A stretch of DNA of 64,000 nucleotides, from assembly GCF_000004195.4 (NCBI RefSeq), contig NC_030677.2, forward strand, positions 41,727,142 to 41,791,141. Direction: 5' to 3'. The position numbers and the translations under genes were made by a program. Below, in pieces: positions 1-11,705 of this stretch (positions are counted from its first letter, which is position 1; every line of letters begins with the position of its first letter). This stretch comes from Xenopus tropicalis (lineage: Eukaryota > Chordata > Amphibia > Anura > Pipidae). A model generated the notes under the pieces. That model was not told the DNA's origin. It saw only the letters and a list, made by a program, of their open reading frames with translations, and searched no databases.

Positions 1-1473
1 CAAACACCAATAATTTATTACACATTCATATTATAATTTGTTTCTATGAGAAGATAAAAAAAATCTTTGCCTATACTATATTATACTATACTGAATTTAT
101 TTGAATTCCAAAGGTGTACACGAAACATACTGGCACTTCACAATCTAGTCTCTGGTCAGTCATCTCTGAGATGGAACTATCAGCACTTATTTAGGTGACA
201 TGCTATGTATTTTTCTGAAGTAATAGTGCCAGTGGTTTGAGTAGACTGAGTCAATGACATATTTACAGAAACAGAGAACATTATGCATACCATCTAAATA
301 AAAGAGAAATAAAATAGCAGAACAGGCACAATTTTCTGTTGGGTATGTGACTCATTTTAAATAATGTATCTTTCTGATGACTGGAAACAAGGGAGATTGA
401 TTAAAATAACAGATGCGCAAAATGCAAAACAACAAATAATCATGGAATGTGGAGAACAGTGCGTGGTTTAAGGTTAGAAGGACTTGGGGTTAAACACGGC
501 ACATGTGCAAATTGAACAGAACCCAAAGAGAAAATCAATATGTTGATGCGAATGGCATTAAGAATATATCTGTTCAAGAAAAGAATTATAATTCTGTGCA
601 CAATATCAGTATCATTAGCTGGGAAAACATTTGAAATGAAGATGAATGATGAATTTAAGACTTGTAGACATGATAATTACCCTTCTTTTACTGATTCTAC
701 CTGTCCATCTGGATAATGTACTTATATTTATAATGTAAACACATGCTGCAAGCAAAATAAAGCACAACGTTATATATTCTAAATCAGATTTACCTATTTT
801 GCATGCTTTTTTGCCTATAATTTGGTTTTCAATAACCATTACTGATTGTTATTACTTTTCTTGTCTGAGTCAATATAATCTAACCTTTACTGCTTAATAG
901 TGATTAGTGCAAGGGGATTACTATGATGATATATAAAAGTTTTAGATTATTTCTCAGTGCAGACAAAGTGCAAATTTCAGGAGATGCAGACATACACATG
1001 GAATCCTACTGACTGTGTCAACCCTATGTAAGTGGCTTATAACTCTACACGAGGGCTATAGGAGGTAATAAGGAATATCGTGGCCATAGTATCTCACCTA
1101 CTAACTATAAACATCCCAGTGCCAATACATGCATCTGCCTCTGTGTTCTGGAACAAGCAGCACGTCTTTATAATCCCTGAGAGTGTGACTGATAATAAAT
1201 CTTCTCCAGTCATGTTTTATTTTCGTCTGTACAAGTGGCCTCTTATTGTTGTTTCCATTCTCATCTCTGTGGAATTTTCTGAGATTCTCTTTTGTTCACT
1301 TAAGCAGATTGGATTGAACTGTAAAATATGTTGCTCTCCCTTCATAAAAACAATGAAACGTGATAATAATAATTTATCAGTTCCCACAATTTGTATTTAT
1401 TCACAACTAAAAGACTAATGTTTATTATCAACAGAATACAGGAGTACAGGTAAAAAACCCAATATCAGTCCAT
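1..1473. other. AT-rich non-coding stretch
   Basis: No gene, RNA or repeat that I recognise. The longest open frame (about 112 codons near 1080-1418, plus strand) has no family resemblance and an unremarkable composition. Confidence 0.5.
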
Positions 1474-2236
1474 AATTACAAAGTTACATGGTGTTGAAAA
1501 AAGACGAGAGTCCATCAAGTTCAACCCTTCCAAGTAAACCCAGCACACACAACCTATACTTACCAATCTATACACTCACATACATAAACTATATATACAA
1601 CCACTAATACTAACTGTAGTTATTAGTATGACAATAGCCTTGGATACTATGCTTGTTCAAGAACTCATCCAGGCCCCTTTTATAGGCATTAACAGAATCT
1701 GCCATTACAACACCACTAGGAAGAGCATTCCCCAACCTCACTGCCCTCACCGTGAAAAACCACGTATGTTGCTCTGTTCCTCAAATCTAAAGGGGTGGCC
1801 TCTGGTTCGCTGTTTGTTTTTAAGGGAAAAAAGAACACCCCCTATCTGCCTATAATCCCCTCTAATGTACTTGTACAGAGTAATCATGTCCCCTCGCAAG
1901 CGCCTCGTTTCCAGAGAAAACAACCCCAAACTCGACAGTCTAACCAGTTTAGTTGCAGTCTCTGCACTCTCTCCAGCTCATTAATATCCCTCTTAAGGAC
2001 TGGAGCCCAAAACTGCACTGCATACTCAAGATGAGGCCTTACCAGGGACCTATAAAGGGGCAAAATTATGTTCTCATCCCTTGAGTCAATGCCCTTTTTT
2101 ATACAAGACAGCACTTTATTTGCTTTAGTAGCCACAGAATGACACTGCCTGGAATTAGACAACTTGTTATCTACAAAAAACCCAGATCCTTCTCCATTAA
2201 GGATACCCCCAACACACTACCATTTAGTAGTCCTCA
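1474..2236 (-). mobile_element. CR1-like LINE, 5'-truncated 3' end
   Basis: Reverse-complement copy of the 3' part of the LINE at 53.0-56.5 kb in this window, starting near its 55.68 kb position and running through the 3' UTR to its last bases. The coding part (about 2236 down to 1640) is the carboxyl end of the reverse transcriptase protein: residues such as HSVATKANKVLSCIKKGID and RPHLEYAVQFWAPVLK can be read. It carries a 30-base internal deletion relative to the other copy (around 1949) and a shared one-base frameshift in GTGCAGAGACTGCAAC. 5' truncation is usual for LINE insertion. No target duplication is evident, as is common for CR1. Confidence 0.88.
1884..2162 (-). pseudogene. LINE reverse transcriptase carboxyl-terminal fragment
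   Basis: About 92 codons open on the minus strand matching the region after the thumb of the CR1-like reverse transcriptase encoded at 55.7-56.0 kb. The frame runs out of register after the residues RLQLNW, exactly where the other copy also shifts, and the rest of the protein (RLGLFSLETRRLRGDMITLY) continues in another frame at 1929-1747. The fragment lacks the catalytic domain and cannot be functional. Confidence 0.8.
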
Positions 2237-4294
2237 ATTGCCTCATAAAAACAAGTGATGTAGAGATTAAGCCCATCTCACCCTTTTGCAATTGGAACTT
2301 AATTGTGTAACAGCCCCCTTTTCCCTATTGCATATGCAGGTGGGGTAGGGGAAGTGAAAATAATGGGTTTGGGGCACTTGATATCTTTTTTTCTGGGAGG
2401 AGGAGTATCCCTTAACTTGCACTACTCCACACCATCTGCAATAATAAAAGAACTGAAGTGACACCTTAGTCATTCTTTTATTTCAGAACTGAACTGTAGC
2501 TATACAAAAAGTCTAAAGTAATCAGTTCAGTTGGAGAAAGCAGGAAACCAGCCATCACTATCTTTTTTTCATATTATACATTATAAAGACAATTTAATTT
2601 GGATGTGTATCTCTTATTAAATAAATTAAAAACCTTTTGCATCTATCATAACATTGTCTTTGCATGATATTTAAAATTGTGTTCTACATAAGTGTTGTGT
2701 TCAGTAAATTTCAGAATAAATGATATTTTATTCCTCTTTTTGTTTCATTTTTATTTAGTATCAGTATATATTCTCTCTTAAATTATAGGGTAGTCTTATG
2801 TGATCATAGGTACAGATGTCTGCATATATTTTGGGTCATTGCTACTATTTAAAAGAAGCTATTCAACCTTTGCTAAGCTGGGTTTCAATGTACATCCAAG
2901 AAGTATGTAATAGTGAAACTACAAGAGAATCAAAATTTAGGGAGATGAAAATATTGTTCTAAAACCCTTTATGGGTTTTAGATGTGAAATATAATTAACA
3001 TCCTCACCCAGCCATCAACTATTGTAAAAATACATCTCGATATTTTTTAAGTGTATTTCCAACCATTACTGAACTTCACCTAAAGAGTCTTCAAATTCTA
3101 ATGAATAAACTGAGGAAAAATGAATAGTTTAATGATTTTTTATTACATTGTGTTAATATTTTGTAGTTATATATTGCAATATTAGAAGGGAGTGGCTGAA
3201 CTAAATCAGCATTAAGGAAACAATTTCAGTCTTATTGAACATGCCACAAAGGTCAGGGCCTAGGGGTAAAGATCTGGGGGCAGCATGCCTAGTCCCCAGT
3301 GCAGCCCAGCCAATTAGTGAAACAGTAGTAGTAGCGGAGATGTCCAACCAGGTAAGGGATGGGGTGCAAGCATGGGGGGAGGTGAGTGCGCAGAGGTGAG
3401 AGCACACAGGGGGTAGGTATTTCAAGCAGCACAGGGGTGCCACAGATTTAAATCTGGCCCTGTCAACTCTCACCATACTTTCACATAATTAGTCTATTAT
3501 ACCATTACAATATGCATTTTCTTGATTTATGGCACAAAATATATTCCTTAACAATGACAAGGAAAAATGAAATAAAAAAAAATACAGTGAGATGCATATG
3601 AATATATAAATTAAGGGGCTAATTAATGCTATCATAATTAAATCAGCAAAACTAATTTTGCATCACCTCAAAACGGGGGTTAAACTGTGAATGAATAGTT
3701 TGAGGATCCTCAAATCCCTGAGCACATTTTTCAACATAAACCTGGCAATGTAGATGTTGATTCACAATGATTCACTAACAGACTGAGCCAAGTGGGCATA
3801 AGTTTGATGCATATTTTCTATGACCCACAAAAATTGATTGTTGCATAATTCACACATTCCACTATCTAAACATTTTAAATATGGGAATTTTAAGATAAAT
3901 GTGCCATTTGTGTCTTGTAAGGGCTAAAGATAGGAGTTTGAAGGGTAAGGTGTGTATAAGGCATGTTATTGGTTCTCTTTCCCAGGTGGTTAATGGGTAA
4001 TGTACCCATGTTTTTAACTTGAGAAAAGTAGGATTTTTATTGAAAATGCTTGTCCTATTTATAGTTTTATAATAAAGCAGAATATTATGACCTGTCAGTA
4101 ATAAAACTAGGGACCCTGTGCAGCTTGTAAATGAGCCAGAGAAAACTTTGCGGGTTTAGCCTTGTTGTTAATGATTGTTTGTCTTCCACTCTTCCTGCCA
4201 TTGCTCACAGTTACAGACCACTAAGTCCAACTACAGCCAATTCCCCAATTACAGTATGGGTCAATTTAATCCTGTGTGTGTGTAAAGCGAGCAA
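2237..4294. other. Non-coding stretch, no recognised feature
   Basis: AT-rich sequence with a slightly GC-richer patch at 3200-3480. I recognise no coding region or repeat family. The patch has GT-AG-like words but no exon-like frame. Confidence 0.4.
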
Positions 4295-4792
4295 ACAGCA
4301 GATTCTGACTCTTCGACCTGCCTTTCCTACAATATCCCTGCAGTCCAATTGGTTATTTAAGGCCAGCCAATTAGAGCCAACTGTGCCCTATTTAGGCACT
4401 TCCTGTACCTCTTTTTGTCTGTCCTGAGCTTTAATGTAGTTTTAGCTTGAATAATAAGGCTTGCCCCTAGCTCTAGCTCTTCCTTGATCTCACCCTCCCT
4501 TGCTTTGAACCTGTTCCTGCTCAAGTGCTTCTTTGATCCTGTTCTGTCCCACTCCAGTCTATCCAGTTATCCCTTACCTGAAAAACAAACCACTATCCTA
4601 TCCATGCATTGGGAATTTCCCCTTAAATCCCTGACAGAAAGCTAAGGCCAGGAAATGAGTTAGAGGGAGAGCTTACATAGGAAACAGCTAATTGGCTGGC
4701 CTAAATAACCAATTAGACCGCAGGGATGTTATAAATTAAGGTAAAATGAACTAAGGAAAAGCAGGTGGTAGAGTCAGAATTGGCATGAAATT
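4295..4792. repeat. Imperfect inverted repeat with about 290-base spacer
   Basis: The stretch 4298-4385 and the reverse complement of 4688-4792 share ordered blocks: ATTCTGACTCT, ACCTGC.TTTCCT, ATCCCTGC.GTC.AATTGG, TTATTTA.GGCCAGCCAATTAG. Two oppositely oriented copies of one repeat explain this. The spacer (about 4400-4680) is pyrimidine-rich, contains CCTGCTC-type words and ends near CCCTGACAG, which would fit an LTR fragment, but no LTR family is identified. Confidence 0.6.
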
Positions 4793-6059
4793 TTTGGCTG
4801 CTCTCCTGGCCCAATGGTAAAGACGGAGCAGCCAGTAAGCAGAAGATTTCTCAATTTTAAACTCCCAAAGCCTAACAGCCTGCATCTTCTTCCTTCCTGG
4901 GTGGATTATTAAGTTATCTCCATGAGCTAGTCTTTGTACCAAAGTCCAAGTTCTACTGATTGTATGTCAGTTTCCTCTTTCAGTCCTCATCCTACATTAT
5001 TGGATCTCTACTGGCTGTAGGTTGTGACCACAGGCCAGTTATATACAGTTGTATTGAAGCCAAATAAAACTTCTTCTGCTTTAAGTGCTCATTCTCCTGG
5101 TTGGACATCACCTCCAGAAGACAGAGGACACAAAGTCAAGCTGCTACCATGTTTACTGCAAAGCTCTGCATTGTCAACACTGATATGTTATAGTACTGTA
5201 TTTCAGTAAATGCATTATAAGAACTTGCCATCTTTACTGGTTAGCATACACACATGCTGTTTTGAAGCACAGGTAAGTGCATTTATACACCAAAAGGGAT
5301 CATCGTGGCTGATTGGAAATGGAGTCAAGGGAAACATTTTAATCACCAGGTTTACACTAACTAGGGTATATGTATTTATTTACCACGGCCAAAATACAGG
5401 GGAATAAATTGACACCAAAGATTTAAAAAAGATTTGCTTGCAGTTTATTAATTGGCCTACTGTGCATTACACGTGAGTTGTTCATGTGCTTTATTGGTGT
5501 AAGTGCAATCTCCTTTCATAACTTTGACATTTTTAATCCACATGAGGAAGCCGCTACACTATATTTTTTCCCTGCCCCCTCCCTTCCCTATTTCTCGCGC
5601 TTTAAGCAATTCAGAGCTTATATACCTTTTGATTTATGCATAAGAGTAGGAAGTCTCCAAAGATATTGGCACAGAAAATATAGTCTATTTGGTTTCCTGT
5701 TTGTCATGCCATAAAACTAGGCCAGCATAGTAATTTCCCTGTACTAAGTACAATCCTGCAGGAAAATTGAACATATAATGATCCTTGAAGAGATTCAGAA
5801 GGTGGGAACATGTGTCATGTATAGAAAGAAACATACTGACGAATAAAAGAATCTGCTAAATTGTTATAAGTGAAGCATGTAAAGTTAATTTGCCACACAA
5901 GTTTGAAATTTGAAAGGCTTCTGGCATGTTGTTATTATAATACAGACTCCCCTTATTTAACATTACTTAAATCAGCAAGGCTAGTGTTGAAAATACTCCT
6001 TGTCTATTGTTTTAAATAAGAAATATGTAAGGATTTTTATTAAAAAAAAAAAATCAGTC
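4793..6059. other. Non-coding stretch
   Basis: No recognised gene or repeat. Short open frames here have no family features. Confidence 0.4.
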
Positions 6060-6812
6060 CACAATCAAAAGTTCTGTATTATGAGTTGTTTCTTATCTTA
6101 TAGCCTTACATGCTCCAGCTGGGGGAAGAAAGGGGTTTGCTTGTACAGAGGATTCTCATTTGTTTTGATTGTGCTAGTTCAAAGCTGAAGTAGAATGTGA
6201 CTTTACTTTCAATTTCAAAATTATTAAGACCACAAAATATCAAAAGCCATGTATATTTCTTAAAACAATAGGTAAAGAGTATGTTGAACACAAGCCCTAT
6301 TCATTAAACGGACAGCATAACCCCTTTTACAACATTGGTTCAATGAATAGATTGTGTTGAACTTTGGCCTATTCATTCATTTGGAACCATCTATGGTGTT
6401 TGTTATTTCTTGTTCTAATCGGGGCAACATTTCAAAATGAAACTAAACCCACATACTACGCCCTGATGCCAAGGAATAAAGTCAAACAAAACCAGCAGTT
6501 CACTGGGAAGCCACTGTATAATGAGTTGCTCTAGAGAGATAGCAGGCTGTAGCTGGGGGAATGGAGGGGTTTATTTATACAGAAGCTTCCTAGTAGGCTG
6601 CTGTTTTGTTTGATCTTAATCCTTGGGATCAGAAAGTAGATTATGGCTTTAGTTTTATTTTCCAATGTTGCTCTGTGTAGAGCAGCAAAAAATAACAGAA
6701 ATCACAGATATAAAAAAAGAATAGACAAAAGGTGTGTTTAGCACAAGCCCTATTCACTGAACCAATGTTAAAAAGGGGGTATACTGTCCCTTTAAACTAA
6801 TGTTAAAAAATT
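6060..6812. mobile_element. T2-type MITE interrupted by a second T2-type MITE
   Basis: Sequence at 6070-6303 is a diverged direct copy of 6520-6765 (shared words include AGCTGGGGGAA, AGGGGTTT, CACAAGCCCTATTCA). It stops at a TTAA (6304-6307), where a complete MITE begins, and resumes after the guest's right-hand TTAA (6792-6795) with CTAATGTTAAAAA, which corresponds to CCAATGTTAAAAA in the homologous guest copy. The outer sequence is therefore an older member of the same family with a younger member inserted into it. Confidence 0.6.
6304..6795. mobile_element. T2-type MITE (TTAA target), inner copy
   Basis: The left end TTAAACGGACAGCATAACCC is an imperfect inverted copy of the right end (reverse complement TTAAAGGGACAGTATACCCC), and both ends carry TTAA. 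TTAA duplication with TTAAAGGR.. termini is the hallmark of the Xenopus T2 MITE group, attributed to Kolobok-type transposases (established knowledge). No coding capacity is present. Confidence 0.7.
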
Positions 6813-9164
6813 GAGCATTTGGTTCTTAAACTAAACCCGTAAAACAAATACGGTAGAAATGCTGCATTTTATATACTGAACTTACTGTCCCAGCCTAAAG
6901 ATTTAGAACCACTATAACAGTTGTAAGCCAATAATTAAATGGATGTACCCAATGCTCCAGGGACTATAAGATTTACCAATAAATCTTTCAAGAAACATGC
7001 ATGTAGCTTAAGCTACAGGTCTGGGCCCTCGGGTGTGCTGGAAGCAGGGTGTTGCTGAACTATATCCCTCAGGTAAAGACAGTAGAACAGTAAAGGCTTT
7101 ATTAGGAGCAGTAAGAGTATTAAGCAGGAGAAACCGAACACAGTTGCTAGGCATATACTTACAAATACAGCTTCAAGCATTCAGTACTTTGCCACTTAGG
7201 GTTAATCATTGAATGGAGGGTTATTTAACTCGAAAGTGTGACCCCCAATTTTCAGTATTCCTCTCATGTGGAACCTAGGCAAGCTCCTCTAGTCCCTAGG
7301 TCTACTACACTTGGTAGTAGTGCCCCAGGGTAATACTCCCACTAAATCTCCTCACTGGAGCTCAGACTGCTTCAATTAGCTAGCCCTAATTCTATCTGTC
7401 ATACTAGGCCCTACTTAACCTAGGTTCTAATCTTTTCCTCCCAGCTTGCTCAGGTAAAATCTCACAAAACAGACCCAGACCACATGTGTGCTTCAACAGT
7501 GAAGCCAGTCTCTAAACTGCCAGGGAAACAGAAAATTTTGTCTCTTATATACTAAGGACCACCTTAGCCATCTAAGATCTAGAATATTCCCTGAGAAAAC
7601 TGGTAGCTATCTTACCAGAACCCTACACAGTTATGATCTAGGTCTTCAAAGATGTGCATAGGGGGTCACCATCTTGAGTTTTGTTAGGAGTGTCAGTGTG
7701 ATCCGGGCAGCTGTTGAGAAGCTAAGCTAAGTTAGTGGTTGTCAGAAAACACCAAGCAGAAAATGAGGTTTGCCTATCATAGAGGGTGAGGCTACAGAGC
7801 TGATTATAACATTCTGATAAATTGCACTGGTTTCTGAGCTGCCATGTAATGAGATCACATTGGAGGCACAGATCTTCACCACTAAGGGCTATGGCTGCCT
7901 TGGGCTGGTACAGAGTGTCAAAACATAACTTGCAGCAATTCTAGCCTACTTTTTTGTTAAGCTTTAGTTTTCCTTTAATACTACATACTGTAAATATGCC
8001 ATTCCTTTGATATACTTCTGATTTTATAATAAAGGTTATAATGAAGCCATTTTCACATATGTGTGAGTCTCAGTCCTAGCCCAAGTGGCCAGGAGCCTCA
8101 TTGCCCAGACATGCACAAAGCCACTGCCAGGGGTGGAAGTTACACACAAGGACTCTGGAGGCTGTTGCATAACACTGGAGTGGCTGGATTTGCTCTGCCT
8201 ATACCTAATATATGGTGATTTGTACCCCATCTATATGATTCTATTTAGGATTAAGCAAGGCTTAAGCTCTCTTTTAAAGAGCTGCAACATTGAAGGATAT
8301 TACATTTAAATACAAATATTCATAACAGCATTCAACAATATTCAAAAAGTAGTGACATTTGTTCCAGTAACTTTGCCTGTGACAAATCTTTTGAATGAAA
8401 TACACAATGCGAATAACAGAATTGCATAATGAATCGTTTCCTTCGGTTTGGCAGGTAATACATTCTGCGCTCGCTAACATTTTCTATTCAGCCCTTCCCT
8501 GTAGATATATTTGGTTGCTTTTGCAATTCTAATTGCAGTTTCTGTTGGGAAGCACTTTACTTCCAATCTATATTAAAGATAAATGTAGCCTGAAACTTGC
8601 TATAATTATATCACCATTTTTCAGCATTTCCATGAATAATTTGATTTTGGTTATGAGTGCTATAAACCAAGCAATGTTCCTGATTATACGTACTGCAGGA
8701 AGAATAGGGTAATCATGTCATATAGTTTATGTCAATAAATGCTGCAAGAATTGCACGAGTGATTAAAATGGATTCTCATGCAATAATCTCATTTTCAGTG
8801 ACCAAACTGCCTGTACTGTTTCATTTAATATTCCTTTTGTGGCCTTCCAAATGTCTCGTTCTCTGAATGGGAGCCAAATACTGTAGGTTACAAAAGGGAA
8901 GTGTGGCAACTTTTCTTAATACAGTTGACTATGAGGGGGGGGGGATTTACTAAAATCTGATTTGGACAATAATAGGGTTTTCACACTTTTAATAAAAGTC
9001 CTTGATAGGACTAAAGGGCTCATGCAAATTTAGGCTTGTAGAATTTGCCATGTTTTTTCACCCAGAGTGCAGCATATTCTCCATAATTCCAGCATAATTG
9101 TGGGGGAGTTGTGTTTAATGCATTCGCACCAGATGAGTAAAACATATGCCATCGTATTCGCGTT
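6813..9164. other. Non-coding stretch
   Basis: No gene recognised. 7040-7160 has a TTTATTAGGAGCAGTAAGAG stretch reminiscent of LTR-proximal sequence in frog repeats, but no paired LTR is found. A run of ten G occurs near 8936-8945, followed by TTTACTAAAATC, which is a common MITE-end word in this genome; its partner end is not seen. Confidence 0.35.
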
Positions 9165-9575
9165 TAATCAAATCAAATCACTTTTATTGTCACATCATAT
9201 TACTGGTACACTGGTACCATACATGTAAGTGAAATTCTTGTGTGCAAGCTTCACAAGCAGCAGTGGAGTACAAAATATAGAATAAATATGCACATGAGTA
9301 GGCATGTATAATGTATGTACAAAATATAAGAATGAGTGCACATGAATAGTGTCGTAGTGTTGCTCAAGTGTCTATGAAGTGTTAGTGGTCAGTGTTCAGC
9401 AGTCTGATGGCCTGATAGAAAAAGCTGTCCCTCAGCCTGCTGGTTCGGGACCGGATGCTACTATATCTCCTGCCTGACGGAAGTAGTTGGAACAGTCCGT
9501 GGCTAGGGTGACTGGAGTCTTTGATGATCCTCTCCGCTTTCCTCAGGCACCGTTTCCTATAGATGTCCTTACATG
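9165..9575 (-). mobile_element. L2-type LINE, 3' end
   Basis: 5'-truncated LINE on the minus strand. It holds the last about 62 codons of the reverse transcriptase ORF followed by a 3' UTR whose terminus is the reverse complement of a short tandem (AATCA)n next to TTTTATTGTCAC. Fish and amphibian L2-clade LINEs typically end with TTTATTGTCAC-like sequence and short tandem repeats (established knowledge). It is inserted in otherwise unrecognised sequence. Confidence 0.8.
9382..9567 (-). pseudogene. L2-type reverse transcriptase C-terminus
   Basis: Minus-strand frame reading RKRCLRKAERIIKDSSHPSH, then LLPSGRRYSSIRSRTSRLRD and SFFYQAIRLLN before a stop at 9384-9382. The order basic segment, HPSH, LPSGRRY, R.RT.R..SFF..A..LLN is the conserved tail of L2-clade proteins. 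The catalytic domain is absent because of 5' truncation, so this is a dead fragment. The frame appears intact over its length, suggesting moderate age. Confidence 0.82.
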
Positions 9576-9579
9576 CAAT

Positions 9580-10349
9580 TGGTGCGTTTCTCATTAGGCG
9601 CAAGCATGCTTTGCTTATTGACAGCTGCAGTGGGAACCATAAAATTACCAGCACCTATTTGTGTAAATAGACACACTTGCATGCCATTCATGCACACAGA
9701 CTGGGTGGGCACAATGGCACTTAGACAGTCTGTTAAGGTGCAATAATGAATGGTGTAAATACACGCAAGACTGTGTCCATTTTTGTGCAACCACAACTGT
9801 GGCTGTAGTCATAAACGAGCCTTAAAATCACAGTCAAGTTTAAAGGGCTCAGAGTAAAAAGTAATTTTTTACAGATGAAAATGTATTTCCTGGCACTCTA
9901 TGATGGCAGTTCTATCTTGCTTTATGGAAGGGAGTCTGGGTACACCCACAGGACTAGAGCACTTGTTTCACAAAACACTGAGCAGGATCAATTACTTTTC
10001 AGCTGAAAGGGTCATTTACATTCACTACAGTGCTGCCTGGGGAGGCCTTCTTTTATCTAATGGAAAAGATTTTGCTTTCTAAGAGGCACTATTTTCCTAC
10101 ATTAAACAGTATGTCTGGCAGGTTGCTAAGTCAGAAAGGCACACTAAGCAATCTCCAGAAGAAGAAATTTAATTAACTAATTGTAAGACAAACAGACTAT
10201 GAGGAAAGGGGGAGGATCAGCTATGCCAACGTGCTATGGGCTTTGCCAAATAAAGTGGCACAATGGCCCAGGTCACCTTTTACCAAAAATCCTGGTTAAA
10301 CACCGCAGAAGTTATAGTGCTGCTGTATTTCTGTTATATTCTTTTATAT
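9580..10349. other. Non-coding stretch
   Basis: No recognised gene or repeat. A 60-codon frame at 9900-10082 has no supporting features. Confidence 0.4.
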
Positions 10350-10661
10350 TGTAAGATCCATTATCTGTAAACCTGTTATCCAGAATGCTTAGAATTATGG
10401 GAAGGCCCTATCAATAGAGAAATAGATATCACATCTATAAAAATGATTTCCTGTTACTTTGTAATAATAAAACAGTCCCTTGTTCATGATCCCAACTAAG
10501 ATAATTAATCCTTATTAGAGGCAAAGCAATCCTGTTGTGTTTGTTCAATGTTTAAAATATATATTTAGTAGATGTAAGGTATGGAGATACAAATTAGGGA
10601 AAGACCCCTTTTCCTAGAAAACCCCAGGTTCAGAGCATTCTGGATAACAGGTCCCATACCA
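10350..10661 (+). repeat. CAGGTATGGGA-type interspersed repeat, copy 1
   Basis: Member of a roughly 320-base family occurring seven or more times in this window. It is recognised by the ordered words ACCTGTTATCCAGAA, AATTATGGGAAGGCC, AATAAAACAGT.CCTTG.TC, GATCCCAACTAAGATA, and GCATTCTGGATAACAGGTCC before CATACC. It is diverged, with a degraded left end. Confidence 0.8.
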
Positions 10662-10664
10662 GTA

Positions 10665-10988
10665 CAGGTATGGGATCCTTTAGCGGGAAACCTGTTATCC
10701 AGAAAGTTTCGAATTACGGAAGGCCATCTTCCATAGACTCCATTATTAGCAAATAATTCTAATTTTTAAAAATGATTCCCTTTTTCTCTGTAATAATAAA
10801 ACAGTACCTTGTACTTGATCCCAACTAAGATATAATGAATCTATATTGGAGGAAAAACAATCATATTGGGTTTATTCAATATTTAAATGATTTGTAGCGG
10901 ACTTAAGTTATGGAGATCCAAATTACGGAAAGATCCCTTATCCATAAATCCCCAGGTCCCGAGCATTCTGGCGAACAAGTCTCATACA
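10665..10988 (+). repeat. CAGGTATGGGA-type interspersed repeat, copy 2
   Basis: Starts CAGGTATGGGATCC and ends near ..GAACAAGTCTCATAC, an imperfect inverted copy of the start. It lies three bases after copy 1 in the same orientation, so the two form a head-to-tail pair. Non-coding. The family has short inverted ends, and elsewhere in the window a TA flanks both ends. Confidence 0.85.
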
Positions 10989-11409
10989 TTTACTAATAAA
11001 AGGAAAATGGATGAAAGATAAACATTAGTCATTTGCCCTTTAATGCAATAACATTTCAAAATGCACTAATGCTGGAGATGGATCAATATACACTATACAG
11101 TAATATCACTGATAAGTGAGGAAGTATGTCATTTAGCACTACTAGAAAGATACAAATAAATGAGTGGGAGTGCCAGTAAATTTAAAAATGACCTGCATGA
11201 ACTTGCTTAATAAAATATTAAAAATTGTACACACCATAATGGAAAACAGAACTCGCTCAGTGTCTTTTGATACAGCTGAGCAATACAATTATGTGTTATA
11301 TTATTACTAAAGGCCTGGTTTCCTGCACATGACCTGAAATCCTGTCTGAACCCTGAAATCTCATTAACAAATGCAAGTGAAATTGCAAGTGCAAAACAGA
11401 CACAAATCT
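10989..11409. other. Short non-coding stretch
   Basis: Nothing recognised between the CAGGTATGGGA repeat and the copia element. This is the 3' flank of the copia element in its own orientation. Confidence 0.4.
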
Positions 11410-11683
11410 TGTTGGCAGAGGTGGTCTTTATCATGATTACACAGAGAGTACTCAGCACAGCAACTAGTGAACCATTAAGGGATAACACAGAACATATTGC
11501 ACAGTGTGGAAAACCAAGAACAATATGGTGGAAGGAAGAGGAAACAGAAAAACAATAAGTGCAGTAATACAAAAGCAAAAAATCATCTACAACACATATT
11601 CACAACATTCACACTGCCACCTTGTGACTGTTTTGTATAGCACGCATAGCTTAAGCATGAATGCTGTGGCATATATTCCAACA
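11410..11683 (-). repeat. 3' LTR of copia-type element
   Basis: 274 bases beginning TGTTGG and ending CCAACA on the plus strand, a perfect 6-base terminal inversion of the TG..CA type. It aligns with 14154-14340: shared words GGTGGTCTTTATCAT, TACTCAGCACAG, GGAAGGAAGAGGAAACA, ACACATATTCACAA, CCTTGTGAC.GTTTTGTATA. It contains a roughly 40-base segment absent from the other LTR. Confidence 0.85.
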
Positions 11684-11692
11684 CCCCTTCTC
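11684..11692 (-). promoter_or_regulatory. Polypurine tract of copia-type element
   Basis: On the minus strand GAGAAGGGG lies directly against the TGTTGG start of the 3' LTR, the position and composition required for plus-strand DNA priming in LTR retrotransposons. Confidence 0.75.
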
Positions 11693-11705
11693 AACAGCGA
11701 AAGGC

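Noticed and set aside
7040..7200. Possible LTR (TTTATTAGGAGCAGTAAGAG region)
   Set aside because: No second LTR, no TG..CA ends and no primer site nearby.
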